From assembly GCF_023721835.1 (NCBI RefSeq), contig NZ_JAMKFE010000002.1, positions 62,001 to 126,000 of the forward strand: a DNA stretch of 64,000 nucleotides, written 5' to 3'. The notes under the pieces are model-generated. The model saw only the letters and a list, made by a program, of their open reading frames with translations. It did no database searches and was not told where the DNA came from. Origin of the DNA: Caldimonas mangrovi. Lineage in GTDB: Bacteria > Pseudomonadota > Gammaproteobacteria > Burkholderiales > Burkholderiaceae_C. Of this stretch, positions 1 to 8,891 are shown in pieces (within the stretch, counting starts at the first letter, position 1; every line of letters starts with the position of its first letter). A program made the translations under genes and the position numbers.

Positions 1-852
1 GACGCGCTTCGAGTGAGCGATTCACGAGCGGGCGCCGACCTGCAGCCATTGCGGCTGCCGCAACCTGGGGCACGGCCTCGAATCCGATGCGGCTGTCCCT
101 GCTGCGCGCGGCGGGACAGGCGCCGTTGACAACAAGGCCCCCATCGAGCACCAGGCCCTTGAGGCCGGGCGCGGCCGGCACGACGGTCCACGGCGCCCAG
201 GGCGTGCCGGTCGCCCCGATGGCGTCTTCGTAGGCACGCTGGTCGTCGTCCCAGTGCTTGCGGGCCTCGGTGTCCAGGCGCGCCTGCAGGCGTTCCAGCT
301 GTTCGCGTTTGGAGATGTGCAGGAAACATTTGACGATCACCGTGCCGGTGTCGGTCAGCAGCCGCTCGAATTCGTTGATGTGCCGGCAGCGCTGCTGCAC
401 CTGCTTCGCTGGGATCAGGCCACGCACCTCGGGGACCAGCACGTCTTCGTAGTGGCTGCGATTGAAGACCACCAGCTCGCCGGTGCGCGGCACCTTGGCA
501 GGCACCCTCCACAGAAAGTCGTGCGCCAGCTCCTCGGCACTCGGCGACTTGACCGCGACGCTGTGCACGCCCTGGGGGCTCATGCGACCGAACACGTCGC
601 GGATGGTGCCGTCCTTGCCGCAGGTGTCCATGCCTTGCAGCACCACCAGCAGCTTGTAGTGGTCATCGGCGTAGAGCAGGTCCTGCAGCTCGTCGAGCCG
701 CAACGCCCGCGTGCCAATGCTTCACGGTCACGCGGCTTGTCGCCGCTGCTGTAGGGCTTGGCACGCGTGTCGAAATCCGCCAGGCGGAACTGGCCGCGTG
801 CATCGGGCGCGCCGGCGTACGGCCAGCGGGCGAAGCCGTCCGGGTTGGGCAT
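1..852 (-). pseudogene. PPK2-family polyphosphate kinase, frameshifted and cut by the window edge
   Basis: The family transfers phosphate between polyphosphate and nucleotides. The frame opening at 852 (MPNPDGFARWPYAG) runs to about 709. The recognisable kinase then continues in a different frame from about 700: RLDELQDLLYADDHYKLLVV, a Walker A-like GMDTCGKDGT, the lid-like FNRSHYEDVLVPEV, then KHWDDDQRAYEDA and TPWAPWTVVPA. One base appears to be missing around 701-708. After VVPA (near base 170) the expected tail (a basic HRN/NRNL-like segment) is absent in all three frames and is replaced by an Ala/Gly-rich stretch that runs off the window. It may be a real pseudogene, a sequencing error, or a shorter gene starting at the TTG near 705. 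The family call is firm; the broken state is read directly from the sequence. Confidence 0.72.
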
Positions 853-963
853 TGTGCAGGCACCATGCCGCGCATTGCGGCCGCTGGCAAGCCGATCGAG
901 CGCTGATCCCCCGGGGCAAGCACCACGGTGCGCCAGGGGAGATTTCGAGATAATGGCCCGGAC

Positions 964-1740
964 ATGTTTCTCGCCATCGACATCGGCAACACGCGTCTGA
1001 AGTGGGCGCAGTACGAAGCGGCCCACCCCGGTGCGAGGCTGCTGGCGCATGGCGCCGCCTTCCTCGAAACCATCGACCACCTGGCCGACGGCGAATGGAA
1101 GGACCTTCCGGCGCCGACCGCCGTGCTCGGTTGCTGTGTTGCCGGCGAGCCGGTGCGGCATCGCGTCGAGGAGCAGCTCGAACTGTGGGACGTGTCCCCG
1201 AGCTGGGTGATCGCGAGCGCCGAGGAGGCCGGCGTCACCAACGGCTACGAGCATCCGACCCGACTGGGTGCGGACCGCTGGGTGGCCATGGTCGGTGCCC
1301 GCTGGCGCCTGTTGAACGAAGGCCCGGCACGGCCGGCGCTGGTCGTGATGATCGGCACCGCGGTGACGGTCGACGCGATCGACGCCTCGGGGCGCTTTCT
1401 CGGCGGGTTCATCCTGCCGGGGCACGGCATCATGCTGCGCGCGCTAGAGAGCGGCACGGCGGGCTTGCATGTACCGACCGGGGACGTGTGCGACTTCCCG
1501 GCCAACACGAGCGATGCGCTGACGAGCGGCGGCACGTACGCGATTGCCGGGGCGATCGAGCGCATGTACCGGAACATCCTGCGGCATTGCGGCACCGAAC
1601 CGGTGTGCATCATGACCGGCGGGGCGGGGTGGAAGATGGCGCCGTATGTGACGGTGCCGTTCCAGCTCGTCGAGTCATTGATCTTCGACGGGTTGTTGAG
1701 GATTGCCGAGCAGAGGGTGATCGAGAGGGTGAGGCGGTAG
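964..1740 (+). CDS. coaX: Type III pantothenate kinase CoaX
   Basis: Phosphorylates pantothenate in the first step of coenzyme A synthesis, in the cytoplasm. The 258-residue product begins [16 protein letters not shown], the ASKHA-type phosphate-binding motif DxGNT typical of Coa[16 protein letters not shown] and the [10 protein letters not shown] motif follow, then [16 protein letters not shown], and a C-terminal MTGGAGW loop. The length fits the family. The start at 964 puts DIGNT at residue 6; a further upstream start would add a basic, non-homologous leader. In related bacteria coaX often follows birA; here it stands alone, divergent from the broken PPK2 gene. Unlike type I/II kinases, CoaX is not inhibited by CoA (family knowledge). 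Confidence 0.93.
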   Translation: MFLAIDIGNTRLKWAQYEAAHPGARLLAHGAAFLETIDHLADGEWKDLPAPTAVLGCCVAGEPVRHRVEEQLELWDVSPSWVIASAEEAGVTNGYEHPTRLGADRWVAMVGARWRLLNEGPARPALVVMIGTAVTVDAIDASGRFLGGFILPGHGIMLRALESGTAGLHVPTGDVCDFPANTSDALTSGGTYAIAGAIERMYRNILRHCGTEPVCIMTGGAGWKMAPYVTVPFQLVESLIFDGLLRIAEQRVIERVRR

Positions 1741-1741
1741 C

Positions 1742-1759
1742 GGGCCCCTGGGGCCCTTT
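1742..1759 (+). terminator. Possible weak terminator after coaX
   Basis: A perfect inverted repeat GGGCCC-CTG-GGGCCC starts two bases after the coaX stop codon and is followed by TTT. The stem is strong but the T tract is short, so intrinsic termination is only plausible. The rest of the convergent coaX/hslU gap (to 1870) shows nothing else I can name. Confidence 0.3.
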
Positions 1760-1870
1760 GCGAGGGCCGCGCCTCCGGACCGAATACGCAGACCGAACAC
1801 CATGGCGATAAGGAGCAGCGCTAGCTGGCTCCACCACCGCCGGCAGGTACACCCTCCCTTGCGGCGGGCC

Positions 1871-3202
1871 TCAGAGGATATACCTCGACAAGTCCTCGTT
1901 CTTGGACAGCTCTGCCAGCCGAGCATCGACATAAGCGGCGTCCACCGTTACCGTCTGCCCACTCAGCTTCGTCGCGTCGAACGACACTTCGTCGAGCAGG
2001 CGCTCCATCACGGTCGACAAGCGCCGCGCGCCGATGTTCTCGGTGCGCTCGTTGACGTCATAGGCGATCTGCGCCAGGCGTCGAATGCCCTCGGCGGTGA
2101 ACTCCACCGTCAACCCCTCGGTCGCCAGCAACGCCTGATATTGCAGCGTCAGGTTCGCATGCGTCTGCGTCAGGATGGCCTCGAAGTCGTCGACCGACAG
2201 CGACCCCAGCTCGACCCGGATCGGAAAGCGGCCCTGCAGTTCGGGGATCAGGTCGCTCGGCTTGCTCAAGTGAAACGCACCGGACGCGATGAAAAGGATG
2301 TGGTCAGTCTTGACCATGCCGTACTTGGTGTTCACCGTCGTGCCCTCGACCAGCGGCAACAGGTCGCGCTGCACTCCTTGGCGCGAGACGTCCGCTCCGC
2401 TCACGTCGGAGCGCGAAGCCACCTTGTCGATCTCGTCGATGAAGACGATGCCGTTCTGCTCGGCGTTCGCCAGCGCCTGCGTCTTGACTTCGTCCTCGTT
2501 CAGCAACTTCGCGGCTTCCTCGTCGACCAGCAGCTTCATGGCTTCGGCGATCTTGAGTTTGCGGGTCTTGCGCTTGCCGCCGCCCAGGTTGGCGAACATG
2601 CCGCGCAACTGTTCGGTCATTTCTTCCATGCCGGGCGGGCCCATGATCTCGAGCGATGGCTTCACGTCGACGATGTCGATCTCGATCTCCTTGTCGTCCA
2701 GCACACCCTCTCGCAGGCGCTTGCGCATGGTCTGGCGCGCGGCATTGTCGTGCGGCTGCGAAGGCGACAGGCCGAAGTCGCCGCGGGGAGGCGGCACCAG
2801 CACGTCCAGCACGCGCTCCTCGGCCGCATCTTCTGCACGCGAGCGCACCTTGCGCATCTCGGACTCGCGCGCCTGCTTCACGGCCATGTCGACCAGGTCG
2901 CGAACGATGGAGTCGACGTCCTTGCCGACATAGCCAACCTCGGTGAACTTGGTTGCCTCAACCTTGATGAACGGCGCATCGGCCAGCTTGGCGAGGCGGC
3001 GTGCGATCTCGGTCTTGCCGACCCCGGTCGGCCCGATCATCAGGATGTTCTTGGGCGTGATCTCGGCACGCAGCTTCTCGTCGACCTGCTGGCGCCGCCA
3101 GCGGTTGCGCAGCGCGATCGCGACGGCACGCTTGGCCTGGCCCTGGCCGACGATGTGCCGATCGAGTTCGGAGACGATTTCCTGCGGGGTCATCGCACTC
3201 AT
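1871..3202 (-). CDS. hslU: ATP-dependent protease ATPase subunit HslU
   Basis: AAA+ unfoldase that feeds substrates to the HslV peptidase ring. The 443 residues equal the E. coli length. Visible features in order: [18 protein letters not shown]-terminus, Walker [10 protein letters not shown] (about 57-65), the GYVG pore-loop motif (in [13 protein letters not shown]), the family-specific I-domain (about 110-240), Walker [10 protein letters not shown], the arginine finger region [11 protein letters not shown], and sensor-2 GARRL near the C-terminus. The ATG at 3202 has an AGAAAGG ribosome-binding site upstream and is preferred over longer openings. It lies 136 bases downstream of hslV and should be cotranscribed from the heat-shock-like promoter there. 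Confidence 0.97.
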   Translation of the reverse strand: MSAMTPQEIVSELDRHIVGQGQAKRAVAIALRNRWRRQQVDEKLRAEITPKNILMIGPTGVGKTEIARRLAKLADAPFIKVEATKFTEVGYVGKDVDSIVRDLVDMAVKQARESEMRKVRSRAEDAAEERVLDVLVPPPRGDFGLSPSQPHDNAARQTMRKRLREGVLDDKEIEIDIVDVKPSLEIMGPPGMEEMTEQLRGMFANLGGGKRKTRKLKIAEAMKLLVDEEAAKLLNEDEVKTQALANAEQNGIVFIDEIDKVASRSDVSGADVSRQGVQRDLLPLVEGTTVNTKYGMVKTDHILFIASGAFHLSKPSDLIPELQGRFPIRVELGSLSVDDFEAILTQTHANLTLQYQALLATEGLTVEFTAEGIRRLAQIAYDVNERTENIGARRLSTVMERLLDEVSFDATKLSGQTVTVDAAYVDARLAELSKNEDLSRYIL

Positions 3203-3234
3203 GCGGATGCCTTTCTCTGGCGTGTTGGACGCGA

Positions 3235-3330
3235 AGTGGAGAACCTCGGGCAAAGGGCGAGGCCGTCCGCCGGGCCGCCCCAAGGACGGCCAGCCCCCTC
3301 GAGGGGCGGGAGCGACGCGACGTGGGAGCC
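3235..3330. repeat. REP-like intergenic palindromic element, copy 1
   Basis: The hslV-hslU gap carries a GCCCCCTCGAGGGGC palindrome followed by GACGCGACGTGGGAGCC. A similar layout, a GCCCCCTCAAGGGGGC palindrome and then GACGCGCGATCTTGGGAGCC, occurs at 14.1-14.25 kb in the same orientation, so this looks like a dispersed repeat family. As it sits inside an operon it could fold in the mRNA and adjust hslU expression, but that is inference. Confidence 0.5.
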
Positions 3331-3338
3331 TATGCCTC

Positions 3339-3875
3339 TCAACCCAGCGTCTCGATCGTGTGATTCTGGTTGGTGTAGATGCACAGGTCGCCGGCGATTT
3401 CAAGCGATTTCTTGACGATGTCCTTGGGCGCGAGCTCGGTGTGATCGAGCAGGGCGCGCGCAGCCGCCTGGGCATAGCCGCCGCCGGAGCCGATGGCGAC
3501 CAGTCCGTGTTCGGGTTCGAGCACGTCGCCGTTGCCGGTGATGATCAGCGAGGTGTTCTGGTCGGCCACCGCGAGCATTGCCTCCAGGCGGCGCAGCACG
3601 CGGTCGGTGCGCCAGTCCTTGGTCAGCTCGATCGCTGCGCGCGTCAGGTGGCCCTGGTGCTTCTCGAGCTTGGCCTCGAAGCGCTCGAACAGCGTGAACG
3701 CGTCGGCGGTGGCGCCCGCGAAGCCGGCGAGCACCTGGTCACGATACAGCTTGCGGACCTTGCGTGCAGAAGCTTTGACGACGATGGAGCCGAGCGTGAC
3801 CTGCCCGTCGCCGCCGAGCGCGACGACCTTGCCCCGGCGTGCGCTCACGATGGTGGTGCCGTGATAGGAATCCAT
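3339..3875 (-). CDS. hslV: ATP-dependent protease peptidase subunit HslV
   Basis: Threonine peptidase of the HslUV (ClpYQ) complex, related to proteasome beta subunits. The 178-residue product reads [20 protein letters not shown], followed by [25 protein letters not shown], the [15 protein letters not shown] segment and a C-terminal [11 protein letters not shown]. The catalytic threonine should be Thr7 of TTIVSA, so six residues must be removed, unlike E. coli where only Met is lost. This short leader is shared by betaproteobacterial HslV (family knowledge). No alternative start lies closer to the TT pair. It is first of the hslV-hslU operon; a sigma-32-like promoter ends only about 10 bases before the start. 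Confidence 0.96.
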   Translation of the reverse strand: MDSYHGTTIVSARRGKVVALGGDGQVTLGSIVVKASARKVRKLYRDQVLAGFAGATADAFTLFERFEAKLEKHQGHLTRAAIELTKDWRTDRVLRRLEAMLAVADQNTSLIITGNGDVLEPEHGLVAIGSGGGYAQAAARALLDHTELAPKDIVKKSLEIAGDLCIYTNQNHTIETLG

Positions 3876-3884
3876 AGCGGTCTC

Positions 3885-3912
3885 ACATGAGGCTGAAGCG
3901 CGGTGCTTCAAG
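3885..3912 (-). promoter_or_regulatory. Sigma-32-like heat-shock promoter of hslVU
   Basis: On the minus strand CTTGAAG (3912-3906), a 13-base spacer and CCTCATGT (3892-3885) match the heat-shock pattern CTTGAAA-N13/14-CCCCATnT closely. hslVU is a classic sigma-32 target. The predicted transcription start would fall only a few bases before the ATG at 3875, leaving almost no leader. Confidence 0.6.
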
Positions 3913-3927
3913 CCGAAAGGGTGACAC

Positions 3928-3963
3928 AAAAAAGCAAGAAGGCCCCGCGAGGGACCTTCTTGC
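3928..3963 (-). terminator. Intrinsic terminator downstream of the STAS-domain gene
   Basis: On the minus strand a GCAAGAAGG/CCTTCTTGC stem, extended by three further G-C pairs across one mismatch and closed by a four-base loop, is followed at once by TTTTTT. It lies 23 bases after the stop codon at 3986 and insulates that gene from the hslVU promoter. Confidence 0.85.
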
Positions 3964-3985
3964 TGCAGGGACTTCGCCCTGGCGC

Positions 3986-5668
3986 TCAGATGTTGCGCAC
4001 CTTGACGCGTGCGTGCTCGGTGATGCCCATCGCGCCGAAAAACAGCGCCACCAGCCGGTGCGTTTCCTCGAACTGGATCGTGCGATTTTCGCCCCGGCGG
4101 TTCAGCACCCAGTTCAGCAGGTCGCCGGCAGCGATGAAGTCGACACGGATCAGCCGGGTGCAGGCGACCTTGACGATCGCGGCCTTGCCGAGGTTGGCGT
4201 CGAGGCCCTTCAGCGTTTCGGAAATGTCGCCCACCAGTTGGCCCGACAACTCGAGCGACGCGACCTCGATCACCGCCGGGTCGTCCATGATCTGCGACTC
4301 GACGAAGCTGGTGGAGACGTCGCTGACCACCGACAGCGGGGCGGTAGACGTGCTCGCGCGGCCGCCGTTGCCCACCTTCACCTGGCACTTCGCGGCTTCC
4401 CACGACGGTGGCGAGACCTCGTAGGTCACGCAGTAGTCGATCGCGACTTCGTCGAAGTGATCGGGGCGGTTGGCCAGGCGCAGCGCGTCCAGGCGCAGGG
4501 CCCAGAAGGCCGGGTCGGCGTCCTTCACGCCGGTGGGAGCGGCCTCCTGCAGCGTCTGCAGCAGGTTCTCGCCGGCGATCCAGCGCATCTCCAGCGGGTC
4601 CTTGGCCCAGCTGCGGAACACCTCGCTCAGGTGCGACGCGGCTTCCGCGTCGATGCTCTTGAGCGGGGCCCAGTCGAGCACCCACGGCAGCGGCATCTGC
4701 AGCGTCTGCGAGCGCAGCCGCGCCACCGCGTCCACATCGAGGATTTCCGGGCAGACCCAGCCGATCTGGCCTTCGAGCTTGGCGGCGGTGGTGGTGCTGG
4801 GCACCTCCTCGGCGGCAGCTTCGGCCACCATGCGAGGCAGCGAGAACCACTGCGGCGCCGACCAGCCGAATTGCTGCGCATAGTCGAGCGCCAGGCTTTC
4901 GAATCTGGGCTGCTGTCCGGTGGCGCGGTACAGGTCGAACAGCGCCATCCAGGTTTCAGCATGCTGCGCGCGGCTGGCACCGGCATGGATCAGTGCCGAC
5001 AGCGACTGTTCGCAGGAATCGAAATCAGCATTCGCGAAGGCGATCACCGCCTCGTCGAGCTCCGGATCGTGCGCGACCTCGTTGACCTCGATGGCGAACG
5101 CGTCCGACAAGTCGCCGTGCACCGAGGGGACCGGCGCCGGCGCAGGTCGGGCCGGCGCTGACGGAGGTGGGGCATGGCCGGTAACGACGGCCCGGGCCGG
5201 CGGCTCCTCGGGAGGAGGCTCGAGCCGGATCGGTTCGGTCACTTTCGCGTGCAGGCCGCCGGGCTGTGTCGGCGCGTTATAGAACGACGCAGAGCGGCGC
5301 GTGCCGATCGACTCGCCGACCATCTGCTGCTCGATCTCGTCGATCTTGGCCTTCACCACCCCGACGTCCGACTTGGCGACCAGGTCGCGGTCTTCGTCGA
5401 GGTTGGAGGTGGCGTCGAGCGCACCCACGTTGGCCTCCGTGAGGCCCTCGCGGCGCACCTTGCGCAGCATGTCGAACTCGCGCTTGCGGACGAAGTCGTT
5501 GCGCCGCTTGCGCTCGATCATCGCCTTCAGCTCGGACTTGGCGTATTCGCTTTCGCGCGACTCGGCGGTGGCGGACGTCAGTTCGGCCCAATCGGTGGTG
5601 GGGTTCGCGACGAACCGCACCACCTTGCGCAAGAAGCTGGGATTCTCTTTGTCTTTCGGGTCCGACAT
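3986..5668 (-). CDS. STAS-domain protein of unknown function
   Basis: A 560-residue soluble protein with no signal peptide. The N-terminus ([20 protein letters not shown]) leads into a charged, probably helical segment rich in Arg/Lys/Glu (about 30-120). A Pro/Ala-rich linker follows (about 150-190). The central region (about 200-330) has helical repeats resembling TPR ([38 protein letters not shown]). The C-terminal about 100 residues resemble a STAS/anti-sigma-antagonist-like fold ([15 protein letters not shown] ... [20 protein letters not shown]). Homologues occupy the same place beside hslV in many Burkholderiales (recalled). A scaffold or signalling role is possible; no catalytic motif is visible. 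It is followed by a strong terminator. Confidence 0.75.
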   Translation of the reverse strand: MSDPKDKENPSFLRKVVRFVANPTTDWAELTSATAESRESEYAKSELKAMIERKRRNDFVRKREFDMLRKVRREGLTEANVGALDATSNLDEDRDLVAKSDVGVVKAKIDEIEQQMVGESIGTRRSASFYNAPTQPGGLHAKVTEPIRLEPPPEEPPARAVVTGHAPPPSAPARPAPAPVPSVHGDLSDAFAIEVNEVAHDPELDEAVIAFANADFDSCEQSLSALIHAGASRAQHAETWMALFDLYRATGQQPRFESLALDYAQQFGWSAPQWFSLPRMVAEAAAEEVPSTTTAAKLEGQIGWVCPEILDVDAVARLRSQTLQMPLPWVLDWAPLKSIDAEAASHLSEVFRSWAKDPLEMRWIAGENLLQTLQEAAPTGVKDADPAFWALRLDALRLANRPDHFDEVAIDYCVTYEVSPPSWEAAKCQVKVGNGGRASTSTAPLSVVSDVSTSFVESQIMDDPAVIEVASLELSGQLVGDISETLKGLDANLGKAAIVKVACTRLIRVDFIAAGDLLNWVLNRRGENRTIQFEETHRLVALFFGAMGITEHARVKVRNI

Positions 5669-5691
5669 GGCTCGCGGGGCGTCTGGCTCGA

Positions 5692-6615
5692 TCAGTCTCC
5701 GAACATCTTCTGCTTGAGCTCACGCCGCTGCTGAGCCTCGAGGGACAGTGTAGCGGTCGGACGGGCGATCAGCCGGCCCAGGCCGATCGGTTCGCCGGTT
5801 TCGTCACAGAAGCCGTAGTCGCCGGCATCGATGCGGGTCAGGGCCTGGGAGATCTTCTTCAGCAGCTTGCGCTCGCGGTCTCGGGTGCGCAGCTCGAGCG
5901 CGTGTTCTTCCTCGATCGTCGCGCGGTCGGCCGGGTCCGGCACGATGCTCGTGTCTTCGCGCAGGTGCTCCGTGGTCTCGCCGGCGTTGCTCAGCAGGTC
6001 GTCCTTCAGGCGCTCCAGCTTGGTGCGGAAGAACTCCAGCTGCTTGTCGCTCATGTATTCGGCTTCGGGCATGGCAAGCACTTCGGCGTCCGTGAGATCG
6101 CGTCCGGCCTTGGTCTTCCAGGCATTGGCGAGCTTCGGGTCTGCCGGCGCGGCGGCAGGGCGGGGCTGGTCGAGCACCGCGGTGACAGGGGTCTTGTTCA
6201 TGATGGCTGAGGAAGAGGCGCGCTCGGCAAGGGAACTCGCGAACGAGGCCTTGGCCGGGCTGGGAGAGGACACGACAGGGTGCGGGGCGGGGGCCGCCGC
6301 CGCGGGAGCAGGCGCCGCCGCCTTCGCCGCAGCCGGCTTGGAAGCGGCAGGCGCGCCTGCCGTTTTGGCCGGGGCCGGTTTTGCTGCGGACTTGGCAGTG
6401 GGGGCTTTGGAGGTACTCACCGGTTCAGGACTGTCGACGTGGGGCTTCCGGGCGGGGGCCGCGGAAGCCTTGGGCGCCTTGGCAGGCGGGGACTGCGTGC
6501 TCGCCGCCTTGGCCGGGGCCTTGGCCGAGGCGGCAGCCTTCTTGCCGGCGGTCGCCACGGGCGACGTTTTCGCCGCGGGCTTGGCGCTGCTGGTTCGGGC
6601 CGGGGTCTTGCTCAC
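5692..6615 (-). CDS. dksA: DksA-family RNA polymerase-binding protein with long Ala/Lys/Pro N-terminus and degenerate zinc finger
   Basis: Secondary-channel regulator that acts with ppGpp. The GTG at 6615 is chosen because GAGGAGACGG lies just upstream. The first about 170 of 307 residues are a low-complexity Lys/Ala/Pro tail, unlike the about 150-residue E. coli protein. The conserved part starts near LTDAEVLAMPEAEYMSDKQL. The coiled-coil tip has the DxxDxA motif (DPADRA). The zinc-finger region reads YGFCDETGEP ... ATLSLEAQQRREL, so only one of four cysteines remains and zinc binding is unlikely. Cysteine-poor DksA proteins are known and work without zinc. The basic tail could bind nucleic acid (inference). 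A COG0523 GTPase gene lies directly upstream. Confidence 0.9.
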   Translation of the reverse strand: MSKTPARTSSAKPAAKTSPVATAGKKAAASAKAPAKAASTQSPPAKAPKASAAPARKPHVDSPEPVSTSKAPTAKSAAKPAPAKTAGAPAASKPAAAKAAAPAPAAAAPAPHPVVSSPSPAKASFASSLAERASSSAIMNKTPVTAVLDQPRPAAAPADPKLANAWKTKAGRDLTDAEVLAMPEAEYMSDKQLEFFRTKLERLKDDLLSNAGETTEHLREDTSIVPDPADRATIEEEHALELRTRDRERKLLKKISQALTRIDAGDYGFCDETGEPIGLGRLIARPTATLSLEAQQRRELKQKMFGD

Positions 6616-6634
6616 TTTCCGTCTCCTCGCAGGG

Positions 6635-6650
6635 GCAGTTATATACCTGC
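6635..6650. promoter_or_regulatory. Imperfect palindrome upstream of dksA
   Basis: GCAGTTATATACCTGC matches its own reverse complement at 14 of 16 positions and sits about 20 bases before the dksA start in an otherwise GC-rich gap. It could be an operator or simply contain a -10 element (TATAAC on the minus strand). No assignment to a known regulator is possible. Confidence 0.3.
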
Positions 6651-6774
6651 TCTCGTCGAATTCGGCTAGGAACTTGAAGCGTCCGGCGCACCGGGCCACC
6701 CAAGGGCGCCGCGGATTGTAGCCATCCCATGCGGCCGTGTACGCGAGTTTTCCCGGGGGTCCGATGACCGTTGG

Positions 6775-7821
6775 TCACGACAGGCACTGCTGCAAACCCT
6801 GCAGGAAGATATCGCGCGGCAGGTCGATGCCGATGAACACCATCTTGCTGTTTTTCGGCTCGCCGTCGGCCCATTTGGGCCCCAGGTCACTGCCCATCAA
6901 CTGATGCACGCCCTGGAAGATCACCTTGCGGTCGGTGCCGCCCATATAAAGCACGCCCTTGTAGCGCAGCATGCGCGGGCCGTAGATCTGCACGATGCTG
7001 CCGAGAAAGTCCTCCAGTTTGGCCGGATTGAACGGGCGGTCGGCACGGAACACGAAGGACTTCACGTCGTCGTCGTGATGGTGGTGGTGCGGGTGGTCGC
7101 AGTGCTCGCCGTGCTCATGGTCGTGGTCATGATCATGGTGATGATGGTGATCGTGGTCGTCTTCCGCATTGAGGAAGTCGGGGTCGATCTCCAACTTGGC
7201 GTTCAGGTTGAAGCCACGCAAGTCGAACACTTCGGCCAGCGGCACTTCGCCGAAATGCACCCGGCGCTGCGGCGCACGCGGGTTCATGTGCTTCAACCGG
7301 TGCGCCAGCGCGTCGGCGGCGGCATCGTCCACCAGGTCGGTCTTGCTGATGAAGATCTGGTCGGCAAACCCCACCTGGCGGCGGGCTTCCTGGCGGTCGT
7401 TCAGCTGCAGCTCGGCGTGCTTGGCGTCGACCAGCGTCAACACCGAGTCGAGCAGATAGGTCTCGGCGATCTCGTCATCCATGAAAAAGGTCTGGGCGAC
7501 CGGTCCCGGGTCGGCCAGGCCGGTGGTCTCGATGACGATGCGCTCGAAGTCCAGTTCGCCCTTGCGCTTGCGGGCCGCCAGGTCGGCCAGCGTCGCGCGC
7601 AGGTCCTCGCGGATCGTGCAGCAGATGCAGCCGTTGCTCATCTGGATGACCTGCTCCTGGGTCTCGGCCACCAGGATGTCGTTGTCGATGTTCTCCTCGC
7701 CGAACTCGTTCTCGATCACGGCGATCTTCTGACCGTGCGCCTCGGTCAGTACGCGCTTCAGCAGCGTCGTCTTGCCGCTGCCGAGAAAGCCGGTGAGGAT
7801 GGTGGCGGGGATCAGGCTCAT
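6775..7821 (-). CDS. CobW/COG0523 GTP-binding metallochaperone
   Basis: A G3E-family P-loop GTPase of 348 residues thought to deliver zinc or another metal to client enzymes. Walker A GFLGSGKTT lies at 11-19, the Glu-rich ENEFGEENID follows, then the hallmark metal-binding CxCC (NGCICCTIR, about 63-71), SKTDLVDD (NKxD-like, GTP specificity) and a His/Asp-rich segment (about 220-250). The CobW C-terminal domain ends the protein (RYKGVLYMGG ... GIDLPRDIFLQGL). The substrate metal cannot be read from sequence. Its neighbour is a cysteine-poor DksA, a pairing that recalls zinc-sparing gene sets, although no clear Zur box is seen upstream of 7821. Confidence 0.9.
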   Translation of the reverse strand: MSLIPATILTGFLGSGKTTLLKRVLTEAHGQKIAVIENEFGEENIDNDILVAETQEQVIQMSNGCICCTIREDLRATLADLAARKRKGELDFERIVIETTGLADPGPVAQTFFMDDEIAETYLLDSVLTLVDAKHAELQLNDRQEARRQVGFADQIFISKTDLVDDAAADALAHRLKHMNPRAPQRRVHFGEVPLAEVFDLRGFNLNAKLEIDPDFLNAEDDHDHHHHHDHDHDHEHGEHCDHPHHHHHDDDVKSFVFRADRPFNPAKLEDFLGSIVQIYGPRMLRYKGVLYMGGTDRKVIFQGVHQLMGSDLGPKWADGEPKNSKMVFIGIDLPRDIFLQGLQQCLS

Positions 7822-8021
7822 GGACGTCTCGCTTGGGAAAGTGCGCGCCAGATCGGGGCGGCAGGCGGTTTTTCAAGGGGCCGCCAGTGTAGCGACCTTG
7901 TCCCCGCACGGTCTTTGGACGAGTTCGACGGGGAGAGGCAGGTTTCGTGCCCGAACGGTCGTGCCGCGGGTAGTGGCGGTCGAGGGCGTGGGGTATCCTT
8001 GCGGTTCCGCAACTACGACGC

Positions 8022-8891
8022 ATGCTTGTGTCCGAACCGCACCCGAGTCGCGCGCACCGCGTTGGTGACAAGCGTACTCTCTTCGAACGCCTGGTCGAGC
8101 TGATTTCTCCCGGGCCGGATTCCAAGGACGAGCTGATCGAGACCCTCGCGGAGGCCGAAGACCGCGAGCTGATCGAGCCGGAATCCCGGCTCATGCTCGA
8201 AGGGGTGTTGCGGATGGCGGACATGACCGCCGGCGACGTGATGGTTGCCGCGCCCCGCATGGATCTGCTCGATATCGATTCGCCCTATGACGAGCTGCTG
8301 GGCGTCGTGATCGACACCGGGCATTCGCGTTTTCCCGTCTACGAAGACCATCGCGAGAACATCATCGGCATTCTGATGGCCAAGGATCTGCTCAAGCTGC
8401 AGCGCGCCCCGGAACTGAACCTGCGCACGCTGCTGCGCCCGACCATCTTCGTGCCCGAGTCCAAGCGCCTGAACGAGCTGCTGCGCGATTTCCGCTCCAA
8501 TCGCAATCACCTGGCGATCGTGATCGACGAGTTCGGCAAGACGGCCGGGCTGATCACGATCGAGGACGTGCTGGAAGAGATCGTCGGCGAAATCGAAGAC
8601 GAGTTCGACGACGATGACGCCCCCACCGGCATCTACACGCTGGCCGACGGCAGCCACCGGGTCGCGGGCGACGCCGACATCGAGGCTGTCAACGGCTTTT
8701 TCGGCACCGAATTGCCGGAGCAGGACTTCGACACCATCGGTGGGCTGATTGCCCACGAGCTGGGCCACGTGCCGCGCCGCGGCGAGCTGGCCGAGATCGC
8801 CGGCCTGCGGTTTTCGGTGATGTTCACGCGAGCCGGTGCGGTGCGCTGGTTCAAGGTCACCCGCATCCCCGCCGCCACGGCCGACCACTGA
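8022..8891 (+). CDS. corC: CorC/HlyC-type CBS-domain protein (magnesium/cobalt efflux associated)
   Basis: A 289-residue cytoplasmic protein with no membrane segment. It has a short helical N-terminus (LFERLVELISPGP), a CBS pair (about 65-185, with VMVAAPRMDLLDID, HSRFPVYEDHRENIIGILMAKDL and AIVIDEFGKTAGLITIEDVLEEIVGEIEDE split by the linker) and a C-terminal CorC_HlyC domain (about 200-285). The family is linked to Mg/Co efflux or tolerance, but the mechanism is unclear. The stop overlaps the lnt start (TGATG). The corC-lnt pair is conserved widely in Proteobacteria and is usually cotranscribed. Confidence 0.93.
   Translation: MLVSEPHPSRAHRVGDKRTLFERLVELISPGPDSKDELIETLAEAEDRELIEPESRLMLEGVLRMADMTAGDVMVAAPRMDLLDIDSPYDELLGVVIDTGHSRFPVYEDHRENIIGILMAKDLLKLQRAPELNLRTLLRPTIFVPESKRLNELLRDFRSNRNHLAIVIDEFGKTAGLITIEDVLEEIVGEIEDEFDDDDAPTGIYTLADGSHRVAGDADIEAVNGFFGTELPEQDFDTIGGLIAHELGHVPRRGELAEIAGLRFSVMFTRAGAVRWFKVTRIPAATADH

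Noticed and set aside
6904-8103. Plus-strand open frame of about 400 codons opposite the COG0523 GTPase
   Set aside because: Its Val/Met-rich run is the antisense of the GTPase His-rich loop; the real gene is on the other strand.
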